A stretch of 64,000 nt of DNA from Photobacterium chitinilyticum. Its GTDB lineage: Bacteria > Pseudomonadota > Gammaproteobacteria > Enterobacterales > Vibrionaceae. The stretch spans positions 61,969-125,968 of the forward strand of contig NZ_RJLM01000011.1 of assembly GCF_004104355.1 (NCBI RefSeq). The letters are read 5' to 3'. Below, piece by piece: positions 36,198 to 44,366 of this stretch (positions are counted from its first letter, which is position 1; each line of letters starts with the position of its first letter). The notes under the pieces were generated by a model. That model worked only from the letters and a program-made list of their open reading frames with translations, was not told the origin of the DNA and did not search any database. The position numbers were made by a program, and so were the translations under genes.

Positions 36198-36233
36198 GGG
36201 TACATATTCATTTATATGTACCCCCATATGTAC
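36198..36233. repeat. ATATGTACCC-type repeats near attR, likely integrase arm sites
   Basis: One inverted copy (GGGTACATAT, 36198-36207) and two direct copies (36214-36223 and 36226-36233, the last ending TACG). They lie just upstream of int, so they may also act in its control. Confidence 0.55.
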
Positions 36234-36364
36234 GCCGAGTTAACGATAAAAGCCAGAACAAACTAAAACACGCACAAACAACATGCGACCTAGATCATTG
36301 TTAATTAAAGATTAGTACGAGCAGGCAAGAACTATAGCGAACAGTTGAAAACAGTAATTTTGAT

Positions 36365-36381
36365 AATACGGCATGAACTAA
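36365..36381 (+). repeat. attR: second copy of the 17-bp fis end
   Basis: AATACGGCATGAACTAA, identical to the last 17 bases of fis. It is followed 20 bases on by the terminator that originally served fis. Confidence 0.9.
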
Positions 36382-36400
36382 TTACCTGATATTCATAAAG

Positions 36401-36430
36401 AAGGCTAGTCTTAATGACTGGCCTTTTTTT
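36401..36430 (+). terminator. Displaced native fis terminator
   Basis: AAGGCTAGTC (36401-36410), loop TTAAT, GACTGGCCTT (36416-36425) with one G-U pair and a run of seven T. It follows the attR copy of the fis end, so it would follow fis directly in an uninterrupted chromosome. Confidence 0.85.
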
Positions 36431-36456
36431 AATTATCTAACTGTTATTTAGGATAA

Positions 36457-36972
36457 TTAATAGCACCCCATAAAGCCGTCTTGATCGAGGATTCCTTGTT
36501 GCTCAGGGGTCAAGCTCTGATATAAGTCTGTCAGCGCGGCAGAATAGGAGGTCATGCTGGCAAAACGTTTTCCCATCATATCGGAGTGAAAGGCAAGGCG
36601 CTTGGGTAGAGTCAAGGTTTGGCTGCTCTGCATGAATTCCAGCATCTCTTGTCGGTGCGCGAGCATTGATCCGGCTTGTCGTTTCACAACCAGTTTGAAT
36701 TCATCCCACCTTACCTGTTGCTCTTTGCTTAACTTGAGCTGACTTTTCAGTTCATCAAGCTGCGTTTGTATAACCCCAATATCTTGCCCTTGAGGACTGG
36801 AGCCCTTCAGCATCCCTGGACTACCTCCCATCGCGCAGGCGCCACTCATCATCCCCGGCCCTCCCATCATTCCCGTCATACCACTTTGCCATTTTGGGGC
36901 GGCTATGGCTAAAGCTGCGGTTAAGCACGCGATAGAGCCAATGCCAATAATGAGCGTCTGTTTATATTTCAT
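36457..36972 (-). CDS. Spy/CpxP-like periplasmic protein, Met-rich
   Basis: 171 residues. Signal peptide (MKYKQTLIIGIGSIACLTAALAIAA), a Met/Gly-rich segment (GMTGMMGGPGMMSGACAMGG, about 31-50) of the kind that binds metals, then a helical domain with two LTxxQ-type motifs (LSKEQQVRWDEF and LTPEQQGILDQ) of the Spy/CpxP family. Such proteins are periplasmic chaperones or metal-stress sensors. It lies two genes from zntR, and E. coli has the zinc-linked zraP near purH, but direct orthology is not clear. Confidence 0.72.
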   Translation of the reverse strand: MKYKQTLIIGIGSIACLTAALAIAAPKWQSGMTGMMGGPGMMSGACAMGGSPGMLKGSSPQGQDIGVIQTQLDELKSQLKLSKEQQVRWDEFKLVVKRQAGSMLAHRQEMLEFMQSSQTLTLPKRLAFHSDMMGKRFASMTSYSAALTDLYQSLTPEQQGILDQDGFMGCY

Positions 36973-37342
36973 GGTGTAACTCCTTCACACTTAATACGGC
37001 AAGAAGAAAACAATATTAGATAGTACTAATGTAGTACAAACGATGGGATAGTGATCTGATACATTTGCTTTCAATTTTTTACAGCGGTTTAAGCCATAAA
37101 ATGGTCATGACGCCAACTTGATTACATCTACATTGCTTATTATTTTAATGTAAAAAGACAAATTGTTGATATAACCATCACCAAGTATATGCCCTAGCCA
37201 TCTCCAGAGTGGTCCACAAGCTTGAAAACAGCTTCAGGGCTTTTCTGTTTATGAGACAACATTCCTTTCTCGGTGAACCATACTCCCTCTTTGTACGTTT
37301 AAAGCTCTGATTACACCAAAACAGCAATAACGAGGGTTAACA
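36973..37342. other. Intergenic region between Spy-like and fasciclin genes
   Basis: 370 bases, AT-rich in its first half, holding the divergent promoters of both genes. I see no gene or clear operator. TAGTACTAATGTAGTAC at about 37020-37036 repeats TAGTAC twice. Confidence 0.5.
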
Positions 37343-37852
37343 ATGAAAACAGTCCAACGTTTTATTTCCTATTCGCTAAGCGCCTTATTTCTACTTACCT
37401 TGTCAGGCTTGGCAGTCGCAACGCATCACGAAAAACCAAAGATAAATCTGGTCGAGGTGGCAGCTAACAATGATGACTTCCAAACTCTTGTGATGGCCAT
37501 TAGGGCGTCTGATCTGAGCGGAACCCTGGAAGGAAAAGGGCCGTTTACTGTTCTGGCTCCCACCGATGATGCCTTTAACAAATTGCCGGAAGGTGCGTTG
37601 GCCGAACTACTCAAACCCGAAAACAAAGAACAGCTCCAAGCTCTTCTTAAGTATCATGTCTTGCCCGGCGCTATCTCTTCCAAAGAGGTCGGCATGCTAA
37701 AACTGCCGAAGACATTACAAGGCGGGACGGTGACAATCGAAAGCAGCGAAAATAGCGTAACTATCAACGGAGCCAAGGTTATTACCGGAGGTATCGAGGC
37801 TAGTAACGGTATCATTCATATCATCGATACCGTGCTGATCCCGAAAGAATAA
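37343..37852 (+). CDS. Secreted fasciclin (FAS1) domain protein
   Basis: 169 residues: signal peptide (cleavage near LAVATHH, residue 26-30) and one FAS1 domain. Both FAS1 motifs are present: H1-like GPFTVLAPTDDAFNKLPEGAL and H2-like YHVLPGAISSKEV, ending GIIHIIDTVLIPKE. Such proteins are adhesion-like and secreted to the periplasm or surface; the role in Vibrionaceae is not established. A perfect hairpin terminator follows. Confidence 0.88.
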   Translation: MKTVQRFISYSLSALFLLTLSGLAVATHHEKPKINLVEVAANNDDFQTLVMAIRASDLSGTLEGKGPFTVLAPTDDAFNKLPEGALAELLKPENKEQLQALLKYHVLPGAISSKEVGMLKLPKTLQGGTVTIESSENSVTINGAKVITGGIEASNGIIHIIDTVLIPKE

Positions 37853-37860
37853 CGCCATCA

Positions 37861-37890
37861 AAAAAGCTTCGCCTCGGCGAAGCTTTTTTA
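37861..37890. terminator. Two-way terminator between fasciclin gene and ppnP
   Basis: AAAAAGCTTCGCC then GGCGAAGCTTTTTT form a long perfect stem with a run of A before and T after, able to stop transcription from both convergent genes. Confidence 0.9.
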
Positions 37891-37914
37891 TCTGAGTAAC
37901 GTTTACTCACTCGC

Positions 37915-38196
37915 TCACAGGTAATCACACAGGTAGGCCGTGGTATCCGTGACAATCACCAGAAAGGATGAATCACCCGGCACTTCGAAGTCATCGCCGG
38001 CAGTATAGGTTTCCCAGTCAATATGACCCGGCAGTTTCACCGTCAGCGCACCTTTGACCACCGTCATACGCTCAGGCGCAGCAGTACCGAAAGTATATTC
38101 ACCCGGCACCATCACCCCGACGCTGGTGTGCTCGCCCTGGGTTTCGAAACCAATCGACTTCACCTGACCATCAAAGTATTCATTTACCTTTAACAT
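37915..38196 (-). CDS. ppnP: Pyrimidine/purine nucleoside phosphorylase (YaiE/PpnP family)
   Basis: 93 residues from the ATG at 38196 (AGGGA upstream); an in-frame ATG at 38211 is less likely. Small cupin of the DUF1255/PpnP family: [18 protein letters not shown] start, [27 protein letters not shown] core and [14 protein letters not shown]. coli PpnP splits several nucleosides with phosphate. Convergent with the fasciclin gene. Confidence 0.93.
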   Translation of the reverse strand: MLKVNEYFDGQVKSIGFETQGEHTSVGVMVPGEYTFGTAAPERMTVVKGALTVKLPGHIDWETYTAGDDFEVPGDSSFLVIVTDTTAYLCDYL

Positions 38197-38235
38197 GACT
38201 TTCCCTATCAATAACTACGTGATAATTCGAAGCTA

Positions 38236-38661
38236 TCACAGTTTGTCTGCCTCGTCATCATGATCCCCCAGCGCTTCCAAAATAGAGCAATGACTGGCAT
38301 TGTCATCGATATGGCCACAGCAGGCATCATTGATTTTCTTCAGGGCTAACCGAATACGCTTGAGTTCTACCATTTTCTTGTCAACTTCATCCAGCTTCGC
38401 CTGGGTAATGGCTTTGACTTCTGCGCAGCTGTGCTGGCAGGCTTCGAGTCGAATATCCAGTAGCTCCCTAATTTCATCCAGGCTAAGGCCGATGGCCTTG
38501 GAGCGCATGATGAACTTCACCCGTGACAAATCGGCTTCACTGTAGAGGCGATATCCGCTGTCACTGCGTCCCGCAGGCTTAAGCAGGCCGTTCTTTTCAT
38601 AAAACCGTAACGTATCGCTGCTGACATCACACAACTTTGCCAGCTGTCCAATCAAATACAT
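38236..38661 (-). CDS. zntR: Zinc-responsive MerR-family regulator ZntR
   Basis: 141 residues from the ATG at 38661. MerR helix-turn-helix (MYLIGQLAKLCDVSSDTLRFYEKNGLL), dimerisation helix, and a zinc-site pattern like E. coli ZntR: Cys79 (HSCAEV), Cys114-Cys115 (NDACCGH) and Cys125 (HCSILEAL). It normally activates the zinc exporter gene zntA, which is not in this window. It is divergent from purH. Confidence 0.88.
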   Translation of the reverse strand: MYLIGQLAKLCDVSSDTLRFYEKNGLLKPAGRSDSGYRLYSEADLSRVKFIMRSKAIGLSLDEIRELLDIRLEACQHSCAEVKAITQAKLDEVDKKMVELKRIRLALKKINDACCGHIDDNASHCSILEALGDHDDEADKL

Positions 38662-38716
38662 ACCCAACCCATTTTTTCTAAGCATCAACACCTGTGGTAA
38701 ACATCATAAAACACAA

Positions 38717-38754
38717 AAAGCAAACGTTTGCGTGATGCTGGATTTCATGTAAAA
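38717..38754 (+). promoter_or_regulatory. purH promoter with PurR operator
   Basis: AAGCAAACGTTTGCGT (38717-38732) differs from the 16-base PUR box consensus by one base. Its 3' half contains the -35 hexamer TTGCGT (38727-38732); TAAAAT (38749-38754) follows after 16 bases. PurR binding would block this promoter, the known mode of purine repression. Confidence 0.85.
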
Positions 38755-38818
38755 TATGCGCCATCGACAAAAAATCACTGCCCCCTGCTAAGGATCTGGC
38801 ACTCTTCGATTCTAATGA

Positions 38819-38873
38819 GGGTATTTACCAAAATCCAGCACCAATACCACGTTGGCTTTTGGCAAATATTCCC
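38819..38873 (+). promoter_or_regulatory. Leader hairpin upstream of purH
   Basis: GGGTATTTACCAAAA (38819-38833) pairs with TTTTGGCAAATATTCCC (38857-38873), with a two-base bulge and one A-C mismatch, in the leader between the purHD promoter and the purH start. It ends 24 bases before the purH ATG. No U-run follows. Function unknown. Confidence 0.45.
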
Positions 38874-38897
38874 CCGTGTATAAAAGAGATGGTAGCA

Positions 38898-40505
38898 ATG
38901 GAAAACGCTCGTCCTATTCGCCGTGCGCTGATCAGCGTATCAGACAAAACTGGTATTGTTGAATTCGCACAGGCTCTTGCCAACCGTGGTGTTGACATCC
39001 TTTCTACTGGCGGTACTGCTCGCCTGCTTGCCGAACAAGGTATCAAGGTCACCGAGGTATCGGATTATACCGGCTTCCCTGAAATGATGGACGGCCGAGT
39101 CAAGACACTTCACCCGAAAGTACACGGTGGCGTATTGGGCCGCCGCGGCCAGGACGATGAGGTCATGGCTCAACACGGTATCGACCCGATTGATATGGTG
39201 GTGGTGAACCTGTATCCATTTGCCCAGACAGTGGCAAAAGCAGGCTGCACGCTGGAAGACGCGGTTGAGAATATTGATATCGGCGGCCCGACGATGGTGC
39301 GCTCTGCAGCGAAGAACCACAAAGACGTAACTATTGTAGTTAACGCCCATGACTATGGACGTGTCCTTGCCGAGTTAGAAGCCAACAACGGTTCTTTGGC
39401 CCATGCGACCCGTTTCGATCTGGCTATCACGGCCTTTGAGCACACTGCCGCCTATGACGGCATGATTGCCAACTACTTCGGTACCATGGTGCCATCTTAC
39501 GGCGACAACAAGGAAGGCGACGAACCTTCACCTGAAAACAAAAGTAAATTCCCGCGCACCTTCAACCAGCAATTCGAGAAGAAGCAGGATATGCGCTACG
39601 GTGAGAACAGCCACCAAGCCGCTGCTTTTTACGTTGAAAAGAACCCGGAAGAAGCCTCTGTATCAACAGCACGCCAGATCCAAGGCAAAGCGCTGTCTTA
39701 CAACAACATTGCAGATACCGATGCCGCCCTTGAGTGTGTCAAAGAGTTCGACCAGCCTGCCTGTGTGATCGTTAAACACGCAAACCCATGTGGCGTTGCA
39801 TTAGGTAAAGACATCCTAGAAGCCTACGACCGCGCTTTCAAAACAGACCCAACGTCAGCATTTGGCGGCATCATCGCATTCAACCGCGAACTAGACGCAG
39901 CAACAGCAACCGCTATTACTGAGCGCCAATTCGTTGAAGTTATCATTGCGCCTTCTGTTTCTGCTGAAGCGGTAGAAATCGTCGCGGCTAAGAAGAACCT
40001 TCGCCTACTAGAGTGTGGTGAGTGGACAACGAAGACAACTGGCTTTGACGTGAAACGCGTTAACGGCGGCCTATTAGTCCAAGATCGCGACCAAGGCATG
40101 GTGTCTGAGGACGATCTGAAAGTGGTTTCTAAACGCCAACCAACAGCAGAAGAACTTAAAGACGCACTATTCTGCTGGAAAGTCGCGAAGTACGTGAAGT
40201 CTAACGCGATAGTTTACTCAAAAGGCGACATGACTATCGGCGTCGGTGCCGGCCAGATGAGTCGAGTTTACTCAGCGAAAATTGCCGGGATCAAGGCAGC
40301 AGACGAGAACCTGGAGGTTGCGGGTAGCGTGATGGCATCAGATGCTTTCTTCCCGTTCCGTGACGGTATTGATGCAGCAGCCGAAGCGGGGATTAAGTGT
40401 GTTATCCAGCCGGGCGGCTCGATGCGCGACCAGGAAGTGATTGATGCCGCCGACGAGCACGGCATGGCGATGATCTTTACGGGTATGCGCCACTTCCGCC
40501 ACTAA
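38898..40505 (+). CDS. purH: Bifunctional AICAR transformylase / IMP cyclohydrolase
   Basis: 535 residues from the ATG at 38898, giving the expected start [19 protein letters not shown]; an upstream ATG at 38859 falls inside the leader hairpin. The N-terminal IMP cyclohydrolase domain (MGS-like, [13 protein letters not shown]) and C-terminal transformylase ([41 protein letters not shown]) carry out the last two steps of IMP synthesis. Codon choice in about 39770-40240 shifts to A-ending codons compared with the flanks. Operon with purD. Confidence 0.97.
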   Translation: MENARPIRRALISVSDKTGIVEFAQALANRGVDILSTGGTARLLAEQGIKVTEVSDYTGFPEMMDGRVKTLHPKVHGGVLGRRGQDDEVMAQHGIDPIDMVVVNLYPFAQTVAKAGCTLEDAVENIDIGGPTMVRSAAKNHKDVTIVVNAHDYGRVLAELEANNGSLAHATRFDLAITAFEHTAAYDGMIANYFGTMVPSYGDNKEGDEPSPENKSKFPRTFNQQFEKKQDMRYGENSHQAAAFYVEKNPEEASVSTARQIQGKALSYNNIADTDAALECVKEFDQPACVIVKHANPCGVALGKDILEAYDRAFKTDPTSAFGGIIAFNRELDAATATAITERQFVEVIIAPSVSAEAVEIVAAKKNLRLLECGEWTTKTTGFDVKRVNGGLLVQDRDQGMVSEDDLKVVSKRQPTAEELKDALFCWKVAKYVKSNAIVYSKGDMTIGVGAGQMSRVYSAKIAGIKAADENLEVAGSVMASDAFFPFRDGIDAAAEAGIKCVIQPGGSMRDQEVIDAADEHGMAMIFTGMRHFRH

Positions 40506-40515
40506 TTTTTTGGTT

Positions 40516-40601
40516 CTTCCCCTTTTCAAGGGGGAGTTAGAGGGGGTTTGAAGCGCTAGCTATCTTAACCCCTCCCAACCTCCCCTTAAAAAGGGGAGGA
40601 G
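40516..40601. repeat. Palindromic REP-like repeat between purH and purD
   Basis: Two C/G-rich arms (40516-40548 and 40567-40601), each itself a small hairpin (CCCCTTTTCAAGGGG and CCCCTTAAAAAGGGG), are imperfect inverted copies of each other around a short centre holding AGCGCT and GCTAGC. This is the build of dispersed palindromic elements. Dispersal in this genome cannot be seen from one window. Confidence 0.7.
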
Positions 40602-40618
40602 TAATCAAAGGGAATATT

Positions 40619-41908
40619 ATGAATGTATTGATTATTGGTGCCGGCGGCCGTGAGCACGCACTGGGTTGGAAAGCCGCACAGAACCCAAACGTTGACACGG
40701 TGTATGTTGCTCCGGGTAACGCCGGCACGGCCCTTGAACCAAAGCTTGAAAACGTGGCAATCGGTGTTGAAGATATTACCGACTTGGTTGCCTTTGCCAA
40801 AGAAAAAGCCATCGAACTGACCATTGTTGGCCCTGAAGCGCCGTTGGTTATCGGCGTGGTTGATGCTTTCCGTGAGGCGGGCCTGCCAATCTTCGGCCCT
40901 ACACAAGCTGCCGCTCAGCTAGAAGGTTCCAAAGCATTCACTAAAGACTTTCTGGCTCGCCATCATATCCCAACAGGTGCATACGCCAATTTTACCGATA
41001 TTGAACCGGCTTTGGCCTACGTTCGTGAGCAGGGTGCCCCTATCGTGGTTAAAGCTGATGGCTTAGCCGCCGGTAAAGGCGTTATTGTGGCGATGACCCT
41101 CGAGGAAGCAGAAGGCGCGATTAAAGACATGCTTGCAGGTAACGCCTTCGGTGAAGCAGGCAGCCGTGTAGTTATCGAGGAATTCTTGGAAGGTGAAGAA
41201 GCGAGCTTTATCGTCATGGTCGACGGCTCAAGCGTTCTGCCAATGGCCACCAGCCAAGATCACAAGCGTGTCGGTGACAAAGACACCGGTCCTAATACGG
41301 GAGGCATGGGAGCTTACTCACCAGCACCTGTGGTTACGCCTGAGATTCATGAGCGTATTCTGGAAGAAGTTATCTACCCAACGGTGCGTGGTATGGATGC
41401 CGAAGGTCACCCGTATACAGGCTTCCTATACGCAGGTCTTATGATCGCAGCTGACGGTACCCCAAAAGTCATTGAGTACAACTGTCGCTTCGGTGATCCT
41501 GAAACCCAGCCAATCATGATGCGTATGGAGTCTGATCTGGTCGACCTTTGCCTAATGGCGATTGATGAGAAGCTTGATCAGGCGGAATCAAAGTGGGACC
41601 CGCGCGCTTCTATTGGTGTGGTACTTGCAGCCGGCGGCTACCCGGCAGATTACGCCAAAGGTGATGTTATCAGCCTACCAACAGAGCAAGTTGACGGCCA
41701 GAAGATTTTCCATGCTGGCACCGCGAATAATCAATCTGGTGATATCGTGACAAACGGCGGCCGTGTACTTTGTGCCACCGCGCTTGGCAATACTGTCTCA
41801 GAAGCCCAGCAACACGCTTATGAACTTACCAAGCAGGTAAGCTGGGATGGTATGTTCCATCGTAATGATATCGGCTACCGTGCGATAGAGCGTGAACAAC
41901 AAGCCTAG
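40619..41908 (+). CDS. purD: Phosphoribosylamine-glycine ligase
   Basis: 429 residues, normal GARS length. ATP-grasp enzyme joining glycine to phosphoribosylamine, step two of purine synthesis. Signatures: MNVLIIGAGGREHALGWKAA, the FTKDFLARHHIPTGAY segment, KADGLAAGKGVIVA (ATP loop) and the PurD motif RFGDPETQ. Second gene of the purHD operon. Its stop codon lies in a perfect 16-base palindrome, CTAGCGCCGGCGCTAG (41905-41920). Confidence 0.97.
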   Translation: MNVLIIGAGGREHALGWKAAQNPNVDTVYVAPGNAGTALEPKLENVAIGVEDITDLVAFAKEKAIELTIVGPEAPLVIGVVDAFREAGLPIFGPTQAAAQLEGSKAFTKDFLARHHIPTGAYANFTDIEPALAYVREQGAPIVVKADGLAAGKGVIVAMTLEEAEGAIKDMLAGNAFGEAGSRVVIEEFLEGEEASFIVMVDGSSVLPMATSQDHKRVGDKDTGPNTGGMGAYSPAPVVTPEIHERILEEVIYPTVRGMDAEGHPYTGFLYAGLMIAADGTPKVIEYNCRFGDPETQPIMMRMESDLVDLCLMAIDEKLDQAESKWDPRASIGVVLAAGGYPADYAKGDVISLPTEQVDGQKIFHAGTANNQSGDIVTNGGRVLCATALGNTVSEAQQHAYELTKQVSWDGMFHRNDIGYRAIEREQQA

Positions 41909-41928
41909 CGCCGGCGCTAGATGCAAAT

Positions 41929-41958
41929 AAAAAACGCGCTGTCCACAGCGCGTTTTTT
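41929..41958. terminator. purD terminator (two-way)
   Basis: AAAAAACGCGCTGT-CC-ACAGCGCGTTTTTT, 20 bases after purD and just before the end of the convergent yjaH gene. Confidence 0.92.
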
Positions 41959-41983
41959 GTTTCGCTTTCAAAAAAGAACAGGA

Positions 41984-42682
41984 TTACTTTTCAAGCAAAG
42001 CAGGAGGAGCAATACATTGTCCGCTGTCATCAGCGAGCATCAACAACTGGCTCGCCTCGACCTTATCCCGACGAACCTTGCCTGACACCACGATGAAGCG
42101 ATTCTGCCCCTGTTGGCTAAGCTGCCGGGCAGTAAACTCAGGCAAAGCCGGATTGAAAGTCATCTCCAACGACTTTTCGCTGCCACAGCGAATCAAGCGG
42201 TTACCCTGCCAATGCCCCTGCACCAGCGATAAATCGTCTTTACGCTGCTTTTTAACAATGCTGATAGCATTCTCGGCCTGTTGGGTAAGCTGATAGAGCT
42301 GGGAGTCAGACAACGGCAGCACAGAGCCATCTACGGTATAACGCTGGAACACCGCGCTACCCTGGGTGTCATAGCGGACATGAAGGGTGAAAGGTTTGAG
42401 GGTCTTTTCGTATAGCCGCGTTCCATCACGCTTAATCTCACGTAACTTGCCATCGCGCCAGCGATAATCAGATTGGTATTGACCGTAGTCTCCGGCAGTG
42501 ACCACTTCAGCCAGTTTCACCGGCCGGTTTTGCTGGGAAGAGTACCAGTACAGCGAGGTAGCATCGCCCATCGTCTGGCCGCCAGTATGGGTCAGAACGG
42601 GGGTAATGGAATTTTCGGGAACAGCGGTGGTTTCACATCCAGCCAGGAGCGAGATAAGAAAAAAAGGAAGAAGACGTTTCAT
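41984..42682 (-). CDS. yjaH: YjaH-like lipoprotein (DUF1481)
   Basis: 232 residues. Lipoprotein signal with lipobox LLAGC (Cys16), then a DUF1481-type beta-rich domain (GDATSLYWYSSQQNRPVKLAEVVTAGDYGQYQSDYRWRDGKLREI). It lies downstream of hupA on the same strand, exactly as yjaH in E. coli. Function unknown; the product should sit in the cell envelope. Confidence 0.82.
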   Translation of the reverse strand: MKRLLPFFLISLLAGCETTAVPENSITPVLTHTGGQTMGDATSLYWYSSQQNRPVKLAEVVTAGDYGQYQSDYRWRDGKLREIKRDGTRLYEKTLKPFTLHVRYDTQGSAVFQRYTVDGSVLPLSDSQLYQLTQQAENAISIVKKQRKDDLSLVQGHWQGNRLIRCGSEKSLEMTFNPALPEFTARQLSQQGQNRFIVVSGKVRRDKVEASQLLMLADDSGQCIAPPALLEK

Positions 42683-42723
42683 AGCAATAACTCCGCCAGA
42701 TGAATAACCTGGCGGAGTATAGA

Positions 42724-42996
42724 TTATTTCACTGCGTCTTTCAGTGCTTTACCCGCTACGAATGCAGGAACGTTCGCAGCTGCGATCTGGATTTCCTGAC
42801 CAGTTTGCGGGTTGCGGCCAGTACGTGCTGCGCGGTGGTTTACTTTAAATGTACCAAAGCCAATTAGTTGAACCTGGTCACCTTCCTTAAGCGCATCGGT
42901 AATGCCGTCTAGAGTTGACTCTAGTGCAACTTTCGCTTGAGCTTTAGAAAGATCTGCTTTTTCAGCGATCAGGTCAATAAGTTGGGTCTTGTTCAT
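42724..42996 (-). CDS. hupA: DNA-binding protein HU-alpha
   Basis: 90 residues. Classic HU fold: [32 protein letters not shown] helices and the DNA-binding arm [22 protein letters not shown] with the kinking Pro in NPQTG. Histone-like DNA-bending protein. HupA rather than HupB is chosen from the adjacent yjaH gene. Confidence 0.96.
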   Translation of the reverse strand: MNKTQLIDLIAEKADLSKAQAKVALESTLDGITDALKEGDQVQLIGFGTFKVNHRAARTGRNPQTGQEIQIAAANVPAFVAGKALKDAVK

Positions 42997-43224
42997 TAGG
43001 TTTCCCTTCTAAGGTTTTTCTTCAGACGCATCAACTCTAATTCAAAAGAAGCCCGTGTGGCAAAGGTTTGTCGGCCATCATGTGGTTATGTGCGGACTCT
43101 TTAACCATAAACTGAGCGCAAGTTCACAAAATGTTACCAATACGCAAAATGAAATAGTTGTATTTATTCCCTATCGCACCAATTAATATAGGCGTAATTT
43201 CCTTATTAAGCTGACAAGGTAAGC

Positions 43225-44280
43225 ATGATACTCCTTACGATTTACATCGCTATTGCGATTGGTGTTTCGTTTATTTGCTCGGTGCTCGAAGCCGTGCTCC
43301 TCAGTATTTCGCCAAGTTATATTGGCACTCTGCGCCAGCAGAACCATCCGGCAGCACCTCGTCTTGCTGCCCTTAAAGACAATATCGACCGCCCGTTGGC
43401 ATCGATCCTCACCCTTAACACCATCGCTCACACTATTGGTGCGGCGACCGCCGGCGCCCAAGCAGCGGTCGTATTCGGCAGCCAATGGCTGGGTCTATTT
43501 TCCGCCATACTGACGATTGGTATTCTGCTGTTTTCAGAAATCATTCCCAAAACTATCGGCGCAACCTATTGGCGCCAGTTGGCTCCCAAATCCGCAATCG
43601 TATTGCGTTGGATGGTATGGGCACTGACACCGTTTGTCTGGGTATCAGAGCAAATTACCCGACGCTTGTCACAAGGCCATGAGCCGCCGAAACTGCGTGA
43701 CGAATTGTCGGCAATGGCCATGCTCGCCAAAGAATCAGGCGAACTCGCAGAGGGCGAGTCAAAAATCATGACCAACCTGCTTCAGTTCCGTGAGGTCAGC
43801 GTTACCAAAATCATGACACCGCGTCCCGTTTTGTTCCGGGTTGAGGCAGAGCAGCCAATCAACGAGTTCCTGTCTGAGCACAAAGACAGCCCGTTTTCCC
43901 GCCCACTCATTTACAGTGAGCAAAAGGACAACATCATCGGCTTCGTCCATCGTCTTGAGCTGTTTGCCGAAAGCCATGCCGGCCGAGGACAGCAAGAGCT
44001 GGGCACCCTGATGCGCCCGATCCCGGTGATTATGAATAATGCCAGTGTACCAAAAGCCTTCGAACAACTGATGAAAGAGCGCTCACAACTGGTACTGGTG
44101 GTTGATGAGTACGGTACCGTACAAGGACTGATCACCCTGGAGGACATTTTCGAGAGCCTGGTCGGCGAAGAGATTGTCGATGAAGCGGATACCAGCACCG
44201 ACATGCAGCAACTGGCCTATCAGCGCTGGGAGAAATGGAAGAAACTCCACGGTGTGATTGAAAGCAAAGATGATGAGTGA
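43225..44280 (+). CDS. CNNM-domain / CBS-pair membrane protein (HlyC/CorC-like)
   Basis: 351 residues. The N-terminal CNNM (DUF21) domain has three to four membrane helices (MILLTIYIAIAIGVSFICSVLEAVLLS ... GILLFSEIIPKTIGATYW). A CBS pair follows (VTKIMTPRPVLFRVEA and VVDEYGTVQGLITLEDIFESLVGEEIVDE). It stops about 35 residues after the second CBS domain, so the usual CorC_HlyC domain is missing. The family includes magnesium transporters and regulators; function here is not certain. AAGGT precedes the ATG. Confidence 0.85.
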   Translation: MILLTIYIAIAIGVSFICSVLEAVLLSISPSYIGTLRQQNHPAAPRLAALKDNIDRPLASILTLNTIAHTIGAATAGAQAAVVFGSQWLGLFSAILTIGILLFSEIIPKTIGATYWRQLAPKSAIVLRWMVWALTPFVWVSEQITRRLSQGHEPPKLRDELSAMAMLAKESGELAEGESKIMTNLLQFREVSVTKIMTPRPVLFRVEAEQPINEFLSEHKDSPFSRPLIYSEQKDNIIGFVHRLELFAESHAGRGQQELGTLMRPIPVIMNNASVPKAFEQLMKERSQLVLVVDEYGTVQGLITLEDIFESLVGEEIVDEADTSTDMQQLAYQRWEKWKKLHGVIESKDDE

Positions 44281-44310
44281 TCGCACTGAACAATAAACAC
44301 TGAGTAATAA

Positions 44311-44338
44311 ACAAAGGGGCCGATGGCCCCTTTGTTTT
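44311..44338. terminator. Two-way terminator between the CNNM gene and brnQ
   Basis: ACAAAGGGGCC-GAT-GGCCCCTTTGT followed by TTT; the ACAAA arm gives a partial U-run for the opposite strand too. Confidence 0.88.
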
Positions 44339-44366
44339 ACCTTTGATCCAGAGTAATGTTTCCGAT

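Larger units (their letters stand above)
25670..36381. mobile_element. PICMI/P4-like phage satellite integrated at the 3' end of fis
   Basis: A 10.7 kb element bounded by 17-bp direct repeats. Backbone: terminator, an unknown gene, AlpA-type regulator, small gene, a helix-turn-helix-like gene, P4-type primase-helicase, a small-terminase-like gene, and a tyrosine integrase running inward from attR. No capsid, tail or large-terminase genes. PICMIs of Vibrionaceae are described as small satellites that sit next to fis, carry a core of integrase, AlpA and primase, and bring anti-phage cargo; this element fits on all points seen. Cargo is a TIR-like gene and a PARIS-like pair. P4-like or PICI elements are the near alternatives. 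Confidence 0.85.
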
